A DNA stretch of 64,000 nucleotides from Alphaproteobacteria bacterium (GTDB taxonomy: Bacteria; Pseudomonadota; Alphaproteobacteria; Micropepsales; Micropepsaceae), in contig WGNU01000006.1 in assembly GCA_016124385.1 (NCBI GenBank), positions 62,001 through 126,000 on the forward strand. Direction: 5' to 3'. Below the pieces are notes generated by a model that was not told where the DNA came from, did not search any database, and was given only the letters and a program-made list of their open reading frames with translations. A program made the translations under genes and the position numbers. Of this stretch, positions 46,569 through 55,840 are shown one piece after another (position 1 is the stretch's first letter; every line of letters starts with the position of its first letter).

Positions 46569-47614
46569 GCGAGGCGGAGATCCTTTTCGAGCGCCGGGGC
46601 GCGCTCGGGCTCGTCACGCTCAACCGCCCAAAGGCGCTCAACGCGCTCACCCTCGGCATGGTCGATGCGATGACCGGCCAGCTGCGCGTGTGGGCGCACG
46701 ATGCGGCGGTGAAGCGCGTGGCGGTGATCGGCGCTGGCGAGCGCGCGTTCTGCGCGGGCGGTGACATTCGCGCGCTCTATGATTCAGGGAAGGCCGGCAC
46801 GCCCTACGCGCTCGATTTCTGGCGCCGGGAGTATCAGCTCGACACGCTCATCAAGCGGTACCCGAAGCCTTATGTCGCGCTTCTGAACGGGATCACGATG
46901 GGGGGCGGCGTCGGCGTTGCCGTGCACGGGAGCCTGCGCGTCGCGTGCGAGGCGACGGTCTTCGCGATGCCCGAGACCGGGATCGGGCTCTTTCCCGATG
47001 TCGGGGGCACCTATTTCCTTCCGCGCCTGCCGGGCGAACTCGGCGTGTTCCTCGCGCTCACGTGCACGCGCCTGAAGGCGGGCGATCTCGTCGCGTGCCG
47101 TCTTGCCGATTGCTTCGTACCGCGCGCGCGGTTCGACGACGTGATCGCGGCGCTCGCGACGGGTCATGACACCGACGCACGGGCGATCGTGGAACCCTTT
47201 ACGGTGCCGGCGGAGCCGGGCGAGGTGTCAGCGAAGACGGCGGAGATCGACAGGCTGTTCGGGCACGGCTCGGTCGAGGCGATCGTCGAGGCGCTGGCCC
47301 ATGCGCGCGGCGCCTGGGCGGCCGAGCAACGACAGATCATTCTCGCAAAATCGCCGACCAGCCTGAAGGTCGCGTTCCGGCAGATCTGCGAGGGCGGGCA
47401 GCTCTCGTTCGAGGAGTGCATGAAGCTCGAGTACCGGCTGACGACGCGGTTCATCGCGGGCCATGATTTCTTCGAGGGCGTCCGCGCGACGATCCTCGAC
47501 AAGGATCAGGCGCCCAAATGGGATCCCGCGCGCCTGGAAGACGTGCGCGACGCCGAGATCGCGCGCTATTTCGCGCCGATCGCAGGCGAGCTGGAATTAC
47601 CGGCGGGCGATTAA
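46565..47614 (+). CDS. 3-hydroxyisobutyryl-CoA hydrolase
   Basis: A crotonase-fold thioesterase of the valine pathway releasing 3-hydroxyisobutyrate. The 349 residues, longer than enoyl-CoA hydratases, have [35 protein letters not shown], and the Glu/Asp pair in [20 protein letters not shown] plus the extra C-terminal helices ([21 protein letters not shown]). It overlaps the dehydrogenase gene by 4 bp and ends in TTAA shared with the opposite-strand PAS gene. Confidence 0.93.
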
Positions 47615-48069
47615 AAAATCGCCTCTTCGAAAAGGCCCGCGCCGATGAGCGAGGTGACCGGCCCGCCGATCTCAGCGACCAGCGGACAGACGACCACACG
47701 CAGGCGCTTAGGCGTGTCGTGCGCCGTGCGGAAGGTGCGATCGGCAGTCGCCGGTAGGCGTGTTTCCACGCAGGCTGTGTAGGCCTCGAGCACCGGCTTC
47801 GGTCCGTCCTTCGGTGCCTTTACCCAAGTACTGTGAAGCTGGCCGGCCAAGTTCGCGCCGAATGCCGTGCGCATCATCTCGCCGATCAGGCGATACCGAA
47901 AATCCAAGGGTGGTCCCGAGATCACGTCGAGCAGAGAGACGTATGGGAGCAGGCGAGCGCCAAGCCGGGCCGGCGTTATGACGGAGCGAAGCGGCGGTCC
48001 GCCGGCTTTCGCGGCTTCCTCGCGCCAAATCGCCAGGAGAGCGTCCTTTATTTCATCGGCGCTTGTCAT
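47611..48069 (-). CDS. PAS-domain (PAS_5-like) protein
   Basis: The 152 residues begin with a short helix and follow the alphaproteobacterial single-PAS pattern: ARLLPYVSLLDVISGPPLDFRYRLIGEMMRTAFGANLAGQ, then CVETRLPA and KRLRVVVCPL. It is a lone sensory domain without output, probably a signal-binding adaptor. The start may be ATG 48069 or ATG 48084 (five residues more); neither has a strong ribosome-binding site. It is wedged on the opposite strand between two valine-pathway genes. Confidence 0.82.
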   Translation of the reverse strand: MTSADEIKDALLAIWREEAAKAGGPPLRSVITPARLGARLLPYVSLLDVISGPPLDFRYRLIGEMMRTAFGANLAGQLHSTWVKAPKDGPKPVLEAYTACVETRLPATADRTFRTAHDTPKRLRVVVCPLVAEIGGPVTSLIGAGLFEEAIF

Positions 48070-48178
48070 GGGGGACGTCCGCATTATCGCCCGAAGGGGA
48101 CGTGACAAGCTAAGGCCCGGGTGATTAAGAAACGGGAAAGAAAAGCGGCGCGTTTGGCGCCAGTTCAGGAGGCGCGCC

Positions 48179-49075
48179 ATGGACATTGCCTTTATCGGCC
48201 TCGGCAACATGGGTGGCCCGATGGCGCGCAATCTGGTGCGCGCGGGCCATGCGGTCGCTGCATTCGATCTCTCGGCGGATGCGCTGACGCGGGCGGAGAA
48301 GGACGGCGCGCGCGTTGCCACATCGGCGCGAGATGCGGCGAGCTCTGCGGACGCCGTCATCACGATGCTGCCGGCGGGCCCGCATGTCCGGCGCGTCTTC
48401 GGCGGCGAGGACGGCCTCCTCACCGCCGCGCGCAAGGGTTCGCTCTTCATCGATTGCTCGACGATCGATGTCGAAAGCGCGCGGCACGTGGCGGGCGAGG
48501 CGCGCGCGAAGGGGTTCGGCTTCGTCGACGCGCCAGTCTCGGGCGGCGTGGGCGGCGCGACGGCGGGAACACTCACCTTCATGGTGGGTGGAAGCGATGA
48601 CGATTTCGCGCGCGCCAAGCCGATCCTCGTCTCGATGGGGCAGACCATCGTCCACACAGGCGGGCCGGGCACGGGGCAAGTCGCCAAGATCTGCAACAAC
48701 ATGCTGCTCGGGATCTCGATGATCGGCGTCTCGGAAGCCTTCGTGCTCGCCGAAAAGCTCGGCCTCTCGCACGAGAAGCTGTTCGAAGTGTCGTCCAACT
48801 CGTCGGGCCAGTGCTGGTCGTTGACGAAATATTGCCCCGTGCCGGGGCCGGTGCCGGCATCGCCTGCCAACCGCGACTACGCGGCCGGCTTCACGACGGC
48901 GATGATGCTGAAGGATCTGCGCCTTTCGCAGGAGGCGGCGGGCGCGGCGGGCGCCGCGACGCCGCTCGGCGCCGAAGCGACAGCGCTCTACGCGCTTCTG
49001 GCGGCGCGGGGCGACCAGGATCTCGATTTCTCCAGCATTATCCGCATGATCCGGGGCGAAACCGGGCGCGGTTAA
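48179..49075 (+). CDS. mmsB: 3-hydroxyisobutyrate dehydrogenase
   Basis: Oxidises 3-hydroxyisobutyrate to methylmalonate semialdehyde in valine breakdown. The 298 residues have MDIAFIGLGNMGGPMARNL, DAPVSGGVGGATAGTLTFM, the catalytic Lys in GTGQVAKICNNMLLGISMIG and the MmsB-typical SSGQCWSL and KYCPVPG segments. AGGAGG precedes the ATG. With the two plus-strand genes before the PAS gene it makes a valine-catabolism set; mmsA is not in the window. Confidence 0.95.
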   Translation: MDIAFIGLGNMGGPMARNLVRAGHAVAAFDLSADALTRAEKDGARVATSARDAASSADAVITMLPAGPHVRRVFGGEDGLLTAARKGSLFIDCSTIDVESARHVAGEARAKGFGFVDAPVSGGVGGATAGTLTFMVGGSDDDFARAKPILVSMGQTIVHTGGPGTGQVAKICNNMLLGISMIGVSEAFVLAEKLGLSHEKLFEVSSNSSGQCWSLTKYCPVPGPVPASPANRDYAAGFTTAMMLKDLRLSQEAAGAAGAATPLGAEATALYALLAARGDQDLDFSSIIRMIRGETGRG

Positions 49076-49163
49076 CCTTCCCCCTTAAGACGCTCTCAAC
49101 TCTTGGCTGCCACATTTGGCCCTCGTGAGGATGGCCTCATGCCACGCGTAAGTTGAGGGGCGG

Positions 49164-49676
49164 ATGTCGTCAGTCGCTGCCAAGAAGAGCCAACGCGAAG
49201 ACACCAGCGAAGCGCCGGAGCTCGCCGAGGTCTATCTCGAATCGCTCAACCGGATCGAGCGGCTGCACCGCCATTTGCTCGACGTGATCAAGGACGAGCT
49301 GGAGCGCAAGGGCCAGCGGGACGTCAATTCCGTGCAGGCGCTGCTTGTCTTCAATATCGGCGATGACGAGATGACTGCGGGCGAGCTGCGCACGCGCGGG
49401 CACTATCTCGGCTCGAACGTCTCCTACAATCTGAAGAAGCTGGTCGAGTCCGGCTATATTCACCACGCCCGTTCAGACCTCGATCGGCGTTCGGTGCGCG
49501 TGCGGTTGACCGACAAGGGCCGCGCGATCAGCCAGCTGGTTGGCGAACTCTTCGACCGCCAGACGCTGTCGGTCGAAAAAGTCGGCGGCATCAGCGCGGC
49601 CGAGTTCGCCTCGATCAACGTGATCCTGCAGCGCCTCGAGCGCTTCTGGTCGGATCAGATCCGCTATCGGCTCTAA
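49164..49676 (+). CDS. MarR-family regulator (LdtR-like)
   Basis: The 170-residue winged-helix protein has a long N-terminal helix pair (RIERLHRHLLDVIKDEL), recognition region ELRTRGHYLGSNVSYNLKKLVESGYIHH and wing DRRSVRVRLTDKG. This form, with GSNVSYNLKKL, is the LdtR-like branch known in Rhizobiales for control of cell-wall L,D-transpeptidases and stress. GAGGGGCGG precedes the ATG. Its stop overlaps that of the next gene by 4 bp in convergent orientation. Confidence 0.88.
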   Translation: MSSVAAKKSQREDTSEAPELAEVYLESLNRIERLHRHLLDVIKDELERKGQRDVNSVQALLVFNIGDDEMTAGELRTRGHYLGSNVSYNLKKLVESGYIHHARSDLDRRSVRVRLTDKGRAISQLVGELFDRQTLSVEKVGGISAAEFASINVILQRLERFWSDQIRYRL

Positions 49677-50467
49677 GTCGCGCGCCGCTTCGGCGGCCAG
49701 GGCACGAACCCGCTGGTGCGCGCGATATAGGCCGCGTAGTCCGGCTTCGTGCGCTTGAGCCCGCGCTCCAGCAGCCAGGCGCCCGAGACGCGGACAAGCA
49801 GATACGTCATCGCAAGCGGCGAGGCGATCGTGACAAGCGGCGCGCCGCCCGCCAGGCACAGCAGCCAGAGCCCCCACCAGACGCAGACATCGCCGAAATA
49901 GTTCGGGTGCCGCGTCCAGGCCCACAGGCCGCGATCCATCACGCGGCCCTTGTTGGCGGGATCGCGCTTGAAGCGCGAGAGCTGCCAATCGGCGATCGAT
50001 TCGAAGGAAAGCCCGATCGCGAAAAGCGCGATCCCCGCGAGCGGGAGCGCCAGCCAGTCGGCATCGTCCGCAGTCATCGCCGCGAATTGGAGCGGCAGCG
50101 AGACGAACCACATGATCGCCGACTGGAGGAGGAAGACGGTGATATACGAGCGATAGGCGAAATCGCCCTTCGAGGCGCGGCGCATCGCGCGATAGCGGGC
50201 ATCCTCCCCCGTGTGGGAGCGCCAGCGCAGGAAGAGATAGATCCCGAGCCTCATGCCCCAGAGCAGCGTCAGTGCGGCGATGAGCTGGTCGCCGGCCGAG
50301 GCGCCGGGGGAGAGCCAGAGAGCCGTCAGCGCGATCACGCCGAAGCCCGGTCCCCAATAGACATCGACGATGGAGACATCCGAGAGCTTCAGGCTCACGA
50401 ACCAGATCACCGTCATGATGATGAGGGTGATCAACGCGGTCGCGATCAGGACAGTCGGATCAGGCAT
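49673..50467 (-). CDS. DUF1295 integral membrane protein (steroid reductase-like)
   Basis: The 264 residues span about seven hydrophobic segments and contain the DUF1295 signature SRFKRDPANKGRVMDRGLWAWTRHPNYFGDVCVWWGLWL, related to isoprenylcysteine methyltransferases and 3-oxo-5-alpha-steroid dehydrogenases, with C-terminal RTKPDYAAYIARTSGFVPWPPK. The substrate is unknown. The ATG at 50467 has GGAG five bases upstream; ATG 50485 would add six residues. It is divergent from the phosphodiesterase gene. Confidence 0.9.
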   Translation of the reverse strand: MPDPTVLIATALITLIIMTVIWFVSLKLSDVSIVDVYWGPGFGVIALTALWLSPGASAGDQLIAALTLLWGMRLGIYLFLRWRSHTGEDARYRAMRRASKGDFAYRSYITVFLLQSAIMWFVSLPLQFAAMTADDADWLALPLAGIALFAIGLSFESIADWQLSRFKRDPANKGRVMDRGLWAWTRHPNYFGDVCVWWGLWLLCLAGGAPLVTIASPLAMTYLLVRVSGAWLLERGLKRTKPDYAAYIARTSGFVPWPPKRRAT

Positions 50468-50534
50468 GGCGGCTCCAAGCGTCATTCGCGAACGATCTCT
50501 TTACGCGGCCAGGCCCGCCTGAGATCGTCCGGGC

Positions 50535-51308
50535 ATGGCGGCGCCGACTCACTTTCCCTTCCTCGAGCATGAAGGCCCTCTCGCCTTCGCCCATCGCGGC
50601 GGCGCGCTCGAGGCGCCGGAAAACACGATGCTCGCCTTCGGGCGGGCCGTCGAGATGGGATATCGCTATCTCGAGACCGACGTCTACGCGACGGCGGACG
50701 GGGTGCTGCTCGCTTTTCACGACGACCAGCTGGACCGGGTGACACAGCTTAGCGGGCTCGTGCGCGAGATGAGTTATACGCAGATTGCGGCGGCGCGGAT
50801 CGGCGGGCGCGAGCCGATCCCGCTCTTTGCCGATATTCTCGCGGCCTGGCCGGATGTCCGCGTCAATGTCGACCCCAAGGAGGACGCGGCGGTCGGCCCG
50901 TTGATCGCGACGATCCGCGAGTTCGGCGCGCAGGATCGCATCTGCGTCGGCTCGTTTTCCGACAAGCGGGTCGCGGCGCTGCGCGAGGCGTTCGAGGGGC
51001 GGCTGTGTACGTCACTGGGACCGCGCGGTGTCGCGCTGCTGGCGGCGGCCGCCTATGGCCTTCCCGTGCCGAACCCTCAGGGCGGGTGCGTTCAGGTGCC
51101 CGTGCGGCACGGCGCGGTGCCGATCGTCACGCCGCGTTTCCTGGCGGCCGCGCGGCGCGCCGGGCTTCCCGTCCATGTCTGGACGATCGATGAGGAGGCG
51201 GACATGGAGCGGCTGCTGGATCTGGGCGTCGACGGCCTGATGACCGACCGCCCGAGCGTCCTTAAAGCCGTGCTGCAGCAGCGCGGCCAGTGGGAGGTGC
51301 GCGCGTGA
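50535..51308 (+). CDS. Glycerophosphodiester phosphodiesterase
   Basis: Hydrolyses glycerophosphodiesters to glycerol-3-phosphate and an alcohol. The 257 residues contain FAHRGGALEAPENTMLAF (catalytic His), ETDVYATADGVLLAFHDDQLDRVT (metal-binding Glu/Asp and second His), NVDPKE and the C-terminal VHVWTIDEEADMERLLDLGVDGLMTDRP. There is no signal peptide, so it is the cytoplasmic UgpQ type. It overlaps a small downstream gene by 4 bp. Confidence 0.94.
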   Translation: MAAPTHFPFLEHEGPLAFAHRGGALEAPENTMLAFGRAVEMGYRYLETDVYATADGVLLAFHDDQLDRVTQLSGLVREMSYTQIAAARIGGREPIPLFADILAAWPDVRVNVDPKEDAAVGPLIATIREFGAQDRICVGSFSDKRVAALREAFEGRLCTSLGPRGVALLAAAAYGLPVPNPQGGCVQVPVRHGAVPIVTPRFLAAARRAGLPVHVWTIDEEADMERLLDLGVDGLMTDRPSVLKAVLQQRGQWEVRA

Positions 51309-51514
51309 GCCCGTCCGGCGGCAGCCCCCGAGGCGGCGAGATCTATGTCGAGTTCATCGCGATCGGTGGCAGCGTCAAATGCACCGCCATCGATGCGGCA
51401 ACCGGGCTCGAGGCCAGCGTGATCGGGCCGAGCGCCGCGCGCCCGGCCGATCTGGAGCGCCTGGCGGTCGCCAAGCTCCGCCGGCTCATCGCCCAGAAGC
51501 AAGGCGGGCTTTAA
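51305..51514 (+). CDS. Small conserved-looking protein (69 aa)
   Basis: It starts at GTG 51305, overlapping the phosphodiesterase stop. The core GEIYVEFIAIGGSVKCTAIDAATGLEASVIGP reads as a compact beta sheet, followed by one helix (LERLAVAKLRRLIAQK). It resembles small alphaproteobacterial proteins of unknown function found next to this phosphodiesterase (DUF6898-like, by recollection). The TAA forms a TTAA shared with the mucR stop. Confidence 0.75.
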   Translation: MSPSGGSPRGGEIYVEFIAIGGSVKCTAIDAATGLEASVIGPSAARPADLERLAVAKLRRLIAQKQGGL

Positions 51515-51981
51515 GCAGCCTTGCGTCCGCGCCGGGCTTTGCCGCGGCCTTGCGTCGCGATCTTGCCGAGACCGATCTTCTTGGCGAAGTCGGAACGCTG
51601 CTTGGCGTAGTTGGGCGCCACCATCGGATAATCCGCACCGAGGTTCCATTTGGCGCGATATTCATCCGGCGTCATGTCGAACTTGGAGCGAAGATAACGC
51701 TTCAGCATCTTCAACTTCGCGCCGTCCTCCAGGCAAATAATGTAGTCGGGCGTCACCGATTTCTTCGGGTTGACCGCGGGTTTCTGATTGGTCGGGCCCT
51801 CGATCGCGACAGCGCCCGTCAGGCCCCCCAAAGTCTGATGGACGCTGCGAATGACGCTGGGGATTTCCGTCAGCGGGATTTGATTGTGGCTGACATAGGC
51901 GGCCACGATCTCGGTTGCCAGTTGGAGCAGGGTCTCGTTGTGCTCCGTCGTCTCTTGCATCTCGTTCATTGAGGGGGACAC
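51511..51981 (-). CDS. mucR: MucR/Ros-family transcriptional regulator with altered zinc site
   Basis: The 156-residue DNA-binding protein has an N-terminal oligomerisation region (about 15-60), SVTPDYIICLEDGAKLKMLKRYL and the C-terminal DMTPDEYRAKWNLGADYPMVAPNYAKQRSDFAKKIGLG, as in MucR. Of the four zinc positions only C83 and D86 remain; the histidines are Y96 and F101. Some Ros/MucR homologues work without zinc. Targets are AT-rich promoters. It is transcribed away from glyA across an AT-rich gap where it may control itself. Confidence 0.93.
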   Translation of the reverse strand: MSPSMNEMQETTEHNETLLQLATEIVAAYVSHNQIPLTEIPSVIRSVHQTLGGLTGAVAIEGPTNQKPAVNPKKSVTPDYIICLEDGAKLKMLKRYLRSKFDMTPDEYRAKWNLGADYPMVAPNYAKQRSDFAKKIGLGKIATQGRGKARRGRKAA

Positions 51982-52315
51982 TCCAGGGAATCAATCAGCA
52001 CACTATTGTGCGGCCTTGCTATGCTTTGGCTCTTCGGACTTCAACGTAGAAATGTCGTGTACGCCTAATATTGACTGGTCAAGACTAAATATTCGCGGAA
52101 ATCTACTTCTGCGTGCAACGCATCCATGAATCCCGTTATCCGCGAATTGCCGCCATCGACCCCTAGTCCTGGTGTTCGCGGCGCGTGGATGCTACTTTCG
52201 GTACGGCCTTTGGCGTGCCGGAACGGCCATGGGGCTAGGCGTCTTAAATCTTTGACGCCGGGCGTCCGCAACCCCTAACGCTAGCGCCAACGTTTTTTAG
52301 CAATCGAGGTTCCTC
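51982..52315. other. AT-richer gap between mucR and glyA
   Basis: 334 bp without a gene. The middle (about 52030-52110) is markedly richer in A and T than the rest of the window (ATGTCGTGTACGCCTAATATT, TAAATATTCGCGGAAAT fragments), fitting a MucR-type target. It contains TTGAC-TG-GTCAA near 52073 and GGCGTC-10 bp-GACGCC at 52238-52259. Both promoters (mucR leftwards, glyA rightwards) must lie here. No riboswitch fold was identified. Confidence 0.5.
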
Positions 52316-53623
52316 ATGGTGTCGAGAGAGGCTCTTTCGTCGTTGAGCGATGAGCGTCCGTTCTTCCAGCGCTCGGTCATGGACAGCGATCCGGAATTGG
52401 GCCGCGCCCTTCAGGCCGAGCTGAAACGCCAGAGCGAACAGATCGAGCTGATCGCCTCGGAAAACATCGTCTCGCGCGCCGTTCTGGAAGCGCAGGGCTC
52501 GGTGCTCACCAATAAATACGCGGAAGGCTATCCGGGCCGGCGCTACTATGGCGGCTGCGAGATGGTGGACATCGCGGAGCGTCTGGCGATCGAGCGGGCG
52601 TGCCGGCTCTTCGATTGTTCCTTCGCCAACGTGCAGCCGCATTCGGGCGCACAGGCCAATCAGGCTGTCTTCATGGCGCTGATGAAGCCGGGCGATACGT
52701 TCCTTGGCCTCAACCTCGCGGCCGGCGGCCATCTGACGCACGGATCGCCCGCCAACCAGTCCGGCAAATGGTTCAATGCCGTTTCCTATGGCGTTCGGCG
52801 CGACGATCATTTGATCGATTTCGACGAGGTGACGCGCCTCGCCGAACAGCATCGCCCCAAGGTCATCATTGCGGGCGGTTCCGCCTATCCCCGGCAGATC
52901 GACTTCCAGCGCTTCCGCGCGATTGCGGATTCGGTGGGCGCGTTCTTCATGGTCGACATGGCGCATTTCGCAGGGCTCGTCGCAGGCGGGGTCCACCCCA
53001 ATCCGCTGGAGCACGCCCATGTCGTCACGACGACGACGCACAAGACGCTGCGCGGCCCGCGCGGCGGCATGATCCTGTCGCGCGATGAAGAGTTGGGCAA
53101 AAAGTTCAACTCGGCCGTCTTCCCCGGTCTTCAAGGCGGGCCTTTGATGCACGTGATCGCAGCCAAGGCGGTCGCGTTCGGCGAGGCCCTGCAGCCCTCC
53201 TTCAAGGTCTATTCGAAGGCGGTGGTCGACAATGCGCGCGTGCTCGCCACGACGCTAAAAGAGTGCGGCCTCGACATCGTCTCTGGCGGCACGGACACGC
53301 ACGTGATGCTCGTCGACGTGAGGCCGAAAAAGGTAACGGGCCGGCTCGCCGAAGTCGGGCTCGAGCATGCGAACATCACCTGTAACAAGAACGGCATCCC
53401 GTTCGATCCGGAAAAGCCGGCGGTGACGTCGGGCATCCGGCTCGGATCGCCCGCCTGCACGACGCGCGGCTTCGGCATGCAGGAGTTCCGTGAGATCGGC
53501 GAGATGATTGCCGAAGTGCTCGACGGGCTCGCCACGCGCGGCGAAGGCAACAACGGCGCGTTGGAGGCTGCCATAAAATCGCGTGTGCTCGCGCTTTGCG
53601 AGCGGTTTCCCATCTACCAGTAA
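52316..53623 (+). CDS. glyA: Serine hydroxymethyltransferase
   Basis: PLP enzyme interconverting serine and glycine and feeding one-carbon folate. The 435 residues include [38 protein letters not shown], the PLP-binding Lys in [25 protein letters not shown] and [17 protein letters not shown] lies 6 bases before the ATG. It is the first gene of the glyA-nrdR-rib-nusB-thiL series; nrdR follows after 21 bp. Confidence 0.97.
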   Translation: MVSREALSSLSDERPFFQRSVMDSDPELGRALQAELKRQSEQIELIASENIVSRAVLEAQGSVLTNKYAEGYPGRRYYGGCEMVDIAERLAIERACRLFDCSFANVQPHSGAQANQAVFMALMKPGDTFLGLNLAAGGHLTHGSPANQSGKWFNAVSYGVRRDDHLIDFDEVTRLAEQHRPKVIIAGGSAYPRQIDFQRFRAIADSVGAFFMVDMAHFAGLVAGGVHPNPLEHAHVVTTTTHKTLRGPRGGMILSRDEELGKKFNSAVFPGLQGGPLMHVIAAKAVAFGEALQPSFKVYSKAVVDNARVLATTLKECGLDIVSGGTDTHVMLVDVRPKKVTGRLAEVGLEHANITCNKNGIPFDPEKPAVTSGIRLGSPACTTRGFGMQEFREIGEMIAEVLDGLATRGEGNNGALEAAIKSRVLALCERFPIYQ

Positions 53624-53644
53624 CGAGCGAGGTTCACGCCCGAC

Positions 53645-54109
53645 ATGCGCTGCCCCTTCTGCAGCCACGCCGACACCCAGGTGAAGGACAGCCGGCCGAC
53701 CGAGGACCACGCGGCCATCCGGCGGCGGCGGGAATGCGTCTCGTGCGGCCAGCGCTTCACGACGTTCGAGCGCGTGCAGCTGCGTGAACTGACCGTCGTC
53801 AAGAGCAACGGGCGGCGCGAGCCGTTCGACCGCGACAAGCTCACGCGGTCCGTCATGCATGCGACCCGCAAGCGGCCGGTCGAGCCCCAGCGCATCGATC
53901 AGATGATCAACGGCATCGTGCGGCAGCTCGAGATGAGCGGCGAGGGCGAGATCCCGGCGAAAGCGATCGGCGAGGCCGTGATGGCGGGCCTCGCACGGCT
54001 CGATCCCATCGCCTATGTGCGGTTCGCCTCGGTCTACCGGAATTTCCGCGAGGTGAAGGATTTCGAGGAATTCATCGACGGCGAGCGGCTGAGGAGCCGC
54101 GGCGATTGA
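53645..54109 (+). CDS. nrdR: Ribonucleotide reductase regulator NrdR
   Basis: Repressor of ribonucleotide reductase genes that senses dATP/ATP. The 154 residues have the zinc ribbon [21 protein letters not shown]...[13 protein letters not shown] (four cysteines) and an ATP-cone domain with [22 protein letters not shown] precedes the start. The stop overlaps the TTG start of ribD, the usual nrdR-ribD arrangement. Confidence 0.97.
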   Translation: MRCPFCSHADTQVKDSRPTEDHAAIRRRRECVSCGQRFTTFERVQLRELTVVKSNGRREPFDRDKLTRSVMHATRKRPVEPQRIDQMINGIVRQLEMSGEGEIPAKAIGEAVMAGLARLDPIAYVRFASVYRNFREVKDFEEFIDGERLRSRGD

Positions 54110-55218
54110 GCACGGCCGATCGCGACGCGCGGCACATGCGCCATGCGCTCGCACTCGGACGGCGCACGATGGGCCAGGTCGCGCCCAATCCGGCCGTCGG
54201 CTGCGTGATCGTGGCTCCCTCCGGCCAGGTGATCGGGCGCGGCTTCACGCAGGCAAGCGGCCGCCCGCATGCCGAAACGCAAGCGCTGGCGATGGCGGGC
54301 GTCTCCGCGCGCGGGGCAACCGCCTATGTAACGCTCGAGCCCTGCGCCCATCACGGCAAGACGCCGCCCTGCGCCGACGCCCTCATCAAGGCGGGCGTCG
54401 CGCGCGTCGTGATCGCGATCGGCGATCCCGATCCGCGCACGGCGGGCAAGGGCGCTGCGACACTTCGGCAGGCCGGCATCGACGTGATCGAAGGCGTGCT
54501 CGCCGCCGAGGCGCGGCGCGATCACGCGGGTTTCTTCAGCCGCGTGCAGCAGGGCCGCCCGCTCGTCGCCTTGAAGCTCGCCGCGACGCTCGACGGGCGG
54601 ATCGCGACGGCTACGGGTGAGAGCCTTTGGATCACCGGCGAACTCGCGCGCGCGCATGGGCATCTGCTGCGCGCCTCGCACGACGCGATCCTTGTCGGCA
54701 TCGGAACGGCGCTCGCCGACAATCCCTCGCTCGATTGCCGCCTGCCCGGCATGGCGGCCGCCTCGCCGCAACGCATCGTCGTCGACAGTCGCCTCCGCCT
54801 CGCGCTGACCTCGCGGCTGGTGACGACCGCGCACACGCAACCGACGATCATCATCGCGGGCGAAAACGCCGAGCGCCCGCGCCTCAAGGCGTTTCTGGAT
54901 TCGGGCGTCAGGGTGCTGCTCGCGCCGCGCGATACGAGCGGTAACCTTGACCTTGGGGAAGCGCTGCGCACCCTCGGCGATGAGGGTTTCACGCGCGTGC
55001 TCGTCGAAGGCGGGCACCGCATTGCGGCAAGCCTTATCCGGATCAAGGCGCTCGATCTGGTTCACTGGTATCGCGCGGGGCGGTTGATCGGGGGCGACGG
55101 GCTTGCCGCGCTCGCCGGTTTCGGATTGAAAGCGCTCACCGAGACGCCCCGGCTGCGCTTGCTAGGGAGGCGCGATCTCGGCGAAGATGTCGTCGAAAGC
55201 TTTGCCGTCTCCTACTGA
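54106..55218 (+). CDS. ribD: Bifunctional diaminohydroxyphosphoribosylaminopyrimidine deaminase/reductase
   Basis: Second and third steps of riboflavin synthesis. The 370 residues have the deaminase zinc site (PHAETQAL and [17 protein letters not shown]) and a C-terminal NADPH reductase domain ([37 protein letters not shown]). Translation is taken from TTG 54106, overlapping the nrdR stop, because the residues before the ATG at 54136 match the family's usual DxxxMxxAL start. Confidence 0.95.
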   Translation: MSTADRDARHMRHALALGRRTMGQVAPNPAVGCVIVAPSGQVIGRGFTQASGRPHAETQALAMAGVSARGATAYVTLEPCAHHGKTPPCADALIKAGVARVVIAIGDPDPRTAGKGAATLRQAGIDVIEGVLAAEARRDHAGFFSRVQQGRPLVALKLAATLDGRIATATGESLWITGELARAHGHLLRASHDAILVGIGTALADNPSLDCRLPGMAAASPQRIVVDSRLRLALTSRLVTTAHTQPTIIIAGENAERPRLKAFLDSGVRVLLAPRDTSGNLDLGEALRTLGDEGFTRVLVEGGHRIAASLIRIKALDLVHWYRAGRLIGGDGLAALAGFGLKALTETPRLRLLGRRDLGEDVVESFAVSY

Positions 55219-55232
55219 AAGGCCGCCTTGCG

Positions 55233-55829
55233 ATGTTTACCGGGATCGTCACGGATATGGGCCGCGTGCGCGCGGTCTCGCGGCCGGGCGACACGCGTTT
55301 CGAAATCGCGACGGCCTATGACATCGCCTCGCTGTCGATCGGCGCGTCGGTTGCGTGCTCGGGCCCGTGCCTGACCGTCGTCGCCAAAGGCGAGGACAAA
55401 GGCGAGCGCTGGTTCGCGGTCGAGGCCTCCGCCGAGACGCTCTCGAAGACGACGGCCGGTCAATGGCGCGTCGGCACGCTGCTCAATCTCGAGCGCGCGC
55501 TCAAAGTGGGCGACGAACTCGGCGGGCATATCGTCTCAGGCCATGTCGATGGCACGGGGCAGGTGATCAGCGTGCGCCCCGAAGGCGGCTCGATCCGCCT
55601 CGTCTTCGAAGCGCCCGACGCGCTCGCGCGCTACATCGCGCCCAAAGGGTCCATCGCGATCGAGGGCGTCTCGCTCACGGTCAACGAGGTCGAGGGCGCG
55701 CGGTTCGGCGTCAATATCATTCCGCATACTGCTAAAATGACAACGCTTGGGTCGCTCACACCGGGCATGGCCGTCAATCTCGAGATCGACGTGCTTGCCC
55801 GTTATGTCGCGCGCCTCCAGGCGGCCTGA
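55233..55829 (+). CDS. ribE: Riboflavin synthase alpha chain
   Basis: Dismutates two lumazines into riboflavin. The 198 residues are two lumazine-binding repeats: MFTGIVTDMGRVRAVS with ACSGPCLTV, and GGHIVSGHVDGTGQVISV with VSLTVNEVEG. GAAAGGC precedes the ATG. It lies between ribD and the ribB-type gene, with gaps of 14 and 11 bp. Confidence 0.96.
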   Translation: MFTGIVTDMGRVRAVSRPGDTRFEIATAYDIASLSIGASVACSGPCLTVVAKGEDKGERWFAVEASAETLSKTTAGQWRVGTLLNLERALKVGDELGGHIVSGHVDGTGQVISVRPEGGSIRLVFEAPDALARYIAPKGSIAIEGVSLTVNEVEGARFGVNIIPHTAKMTTLGSLTPGMAVNLEIDVLARYVARLQAA

Positions 55830-55840
55830 AGGAAACCCCC

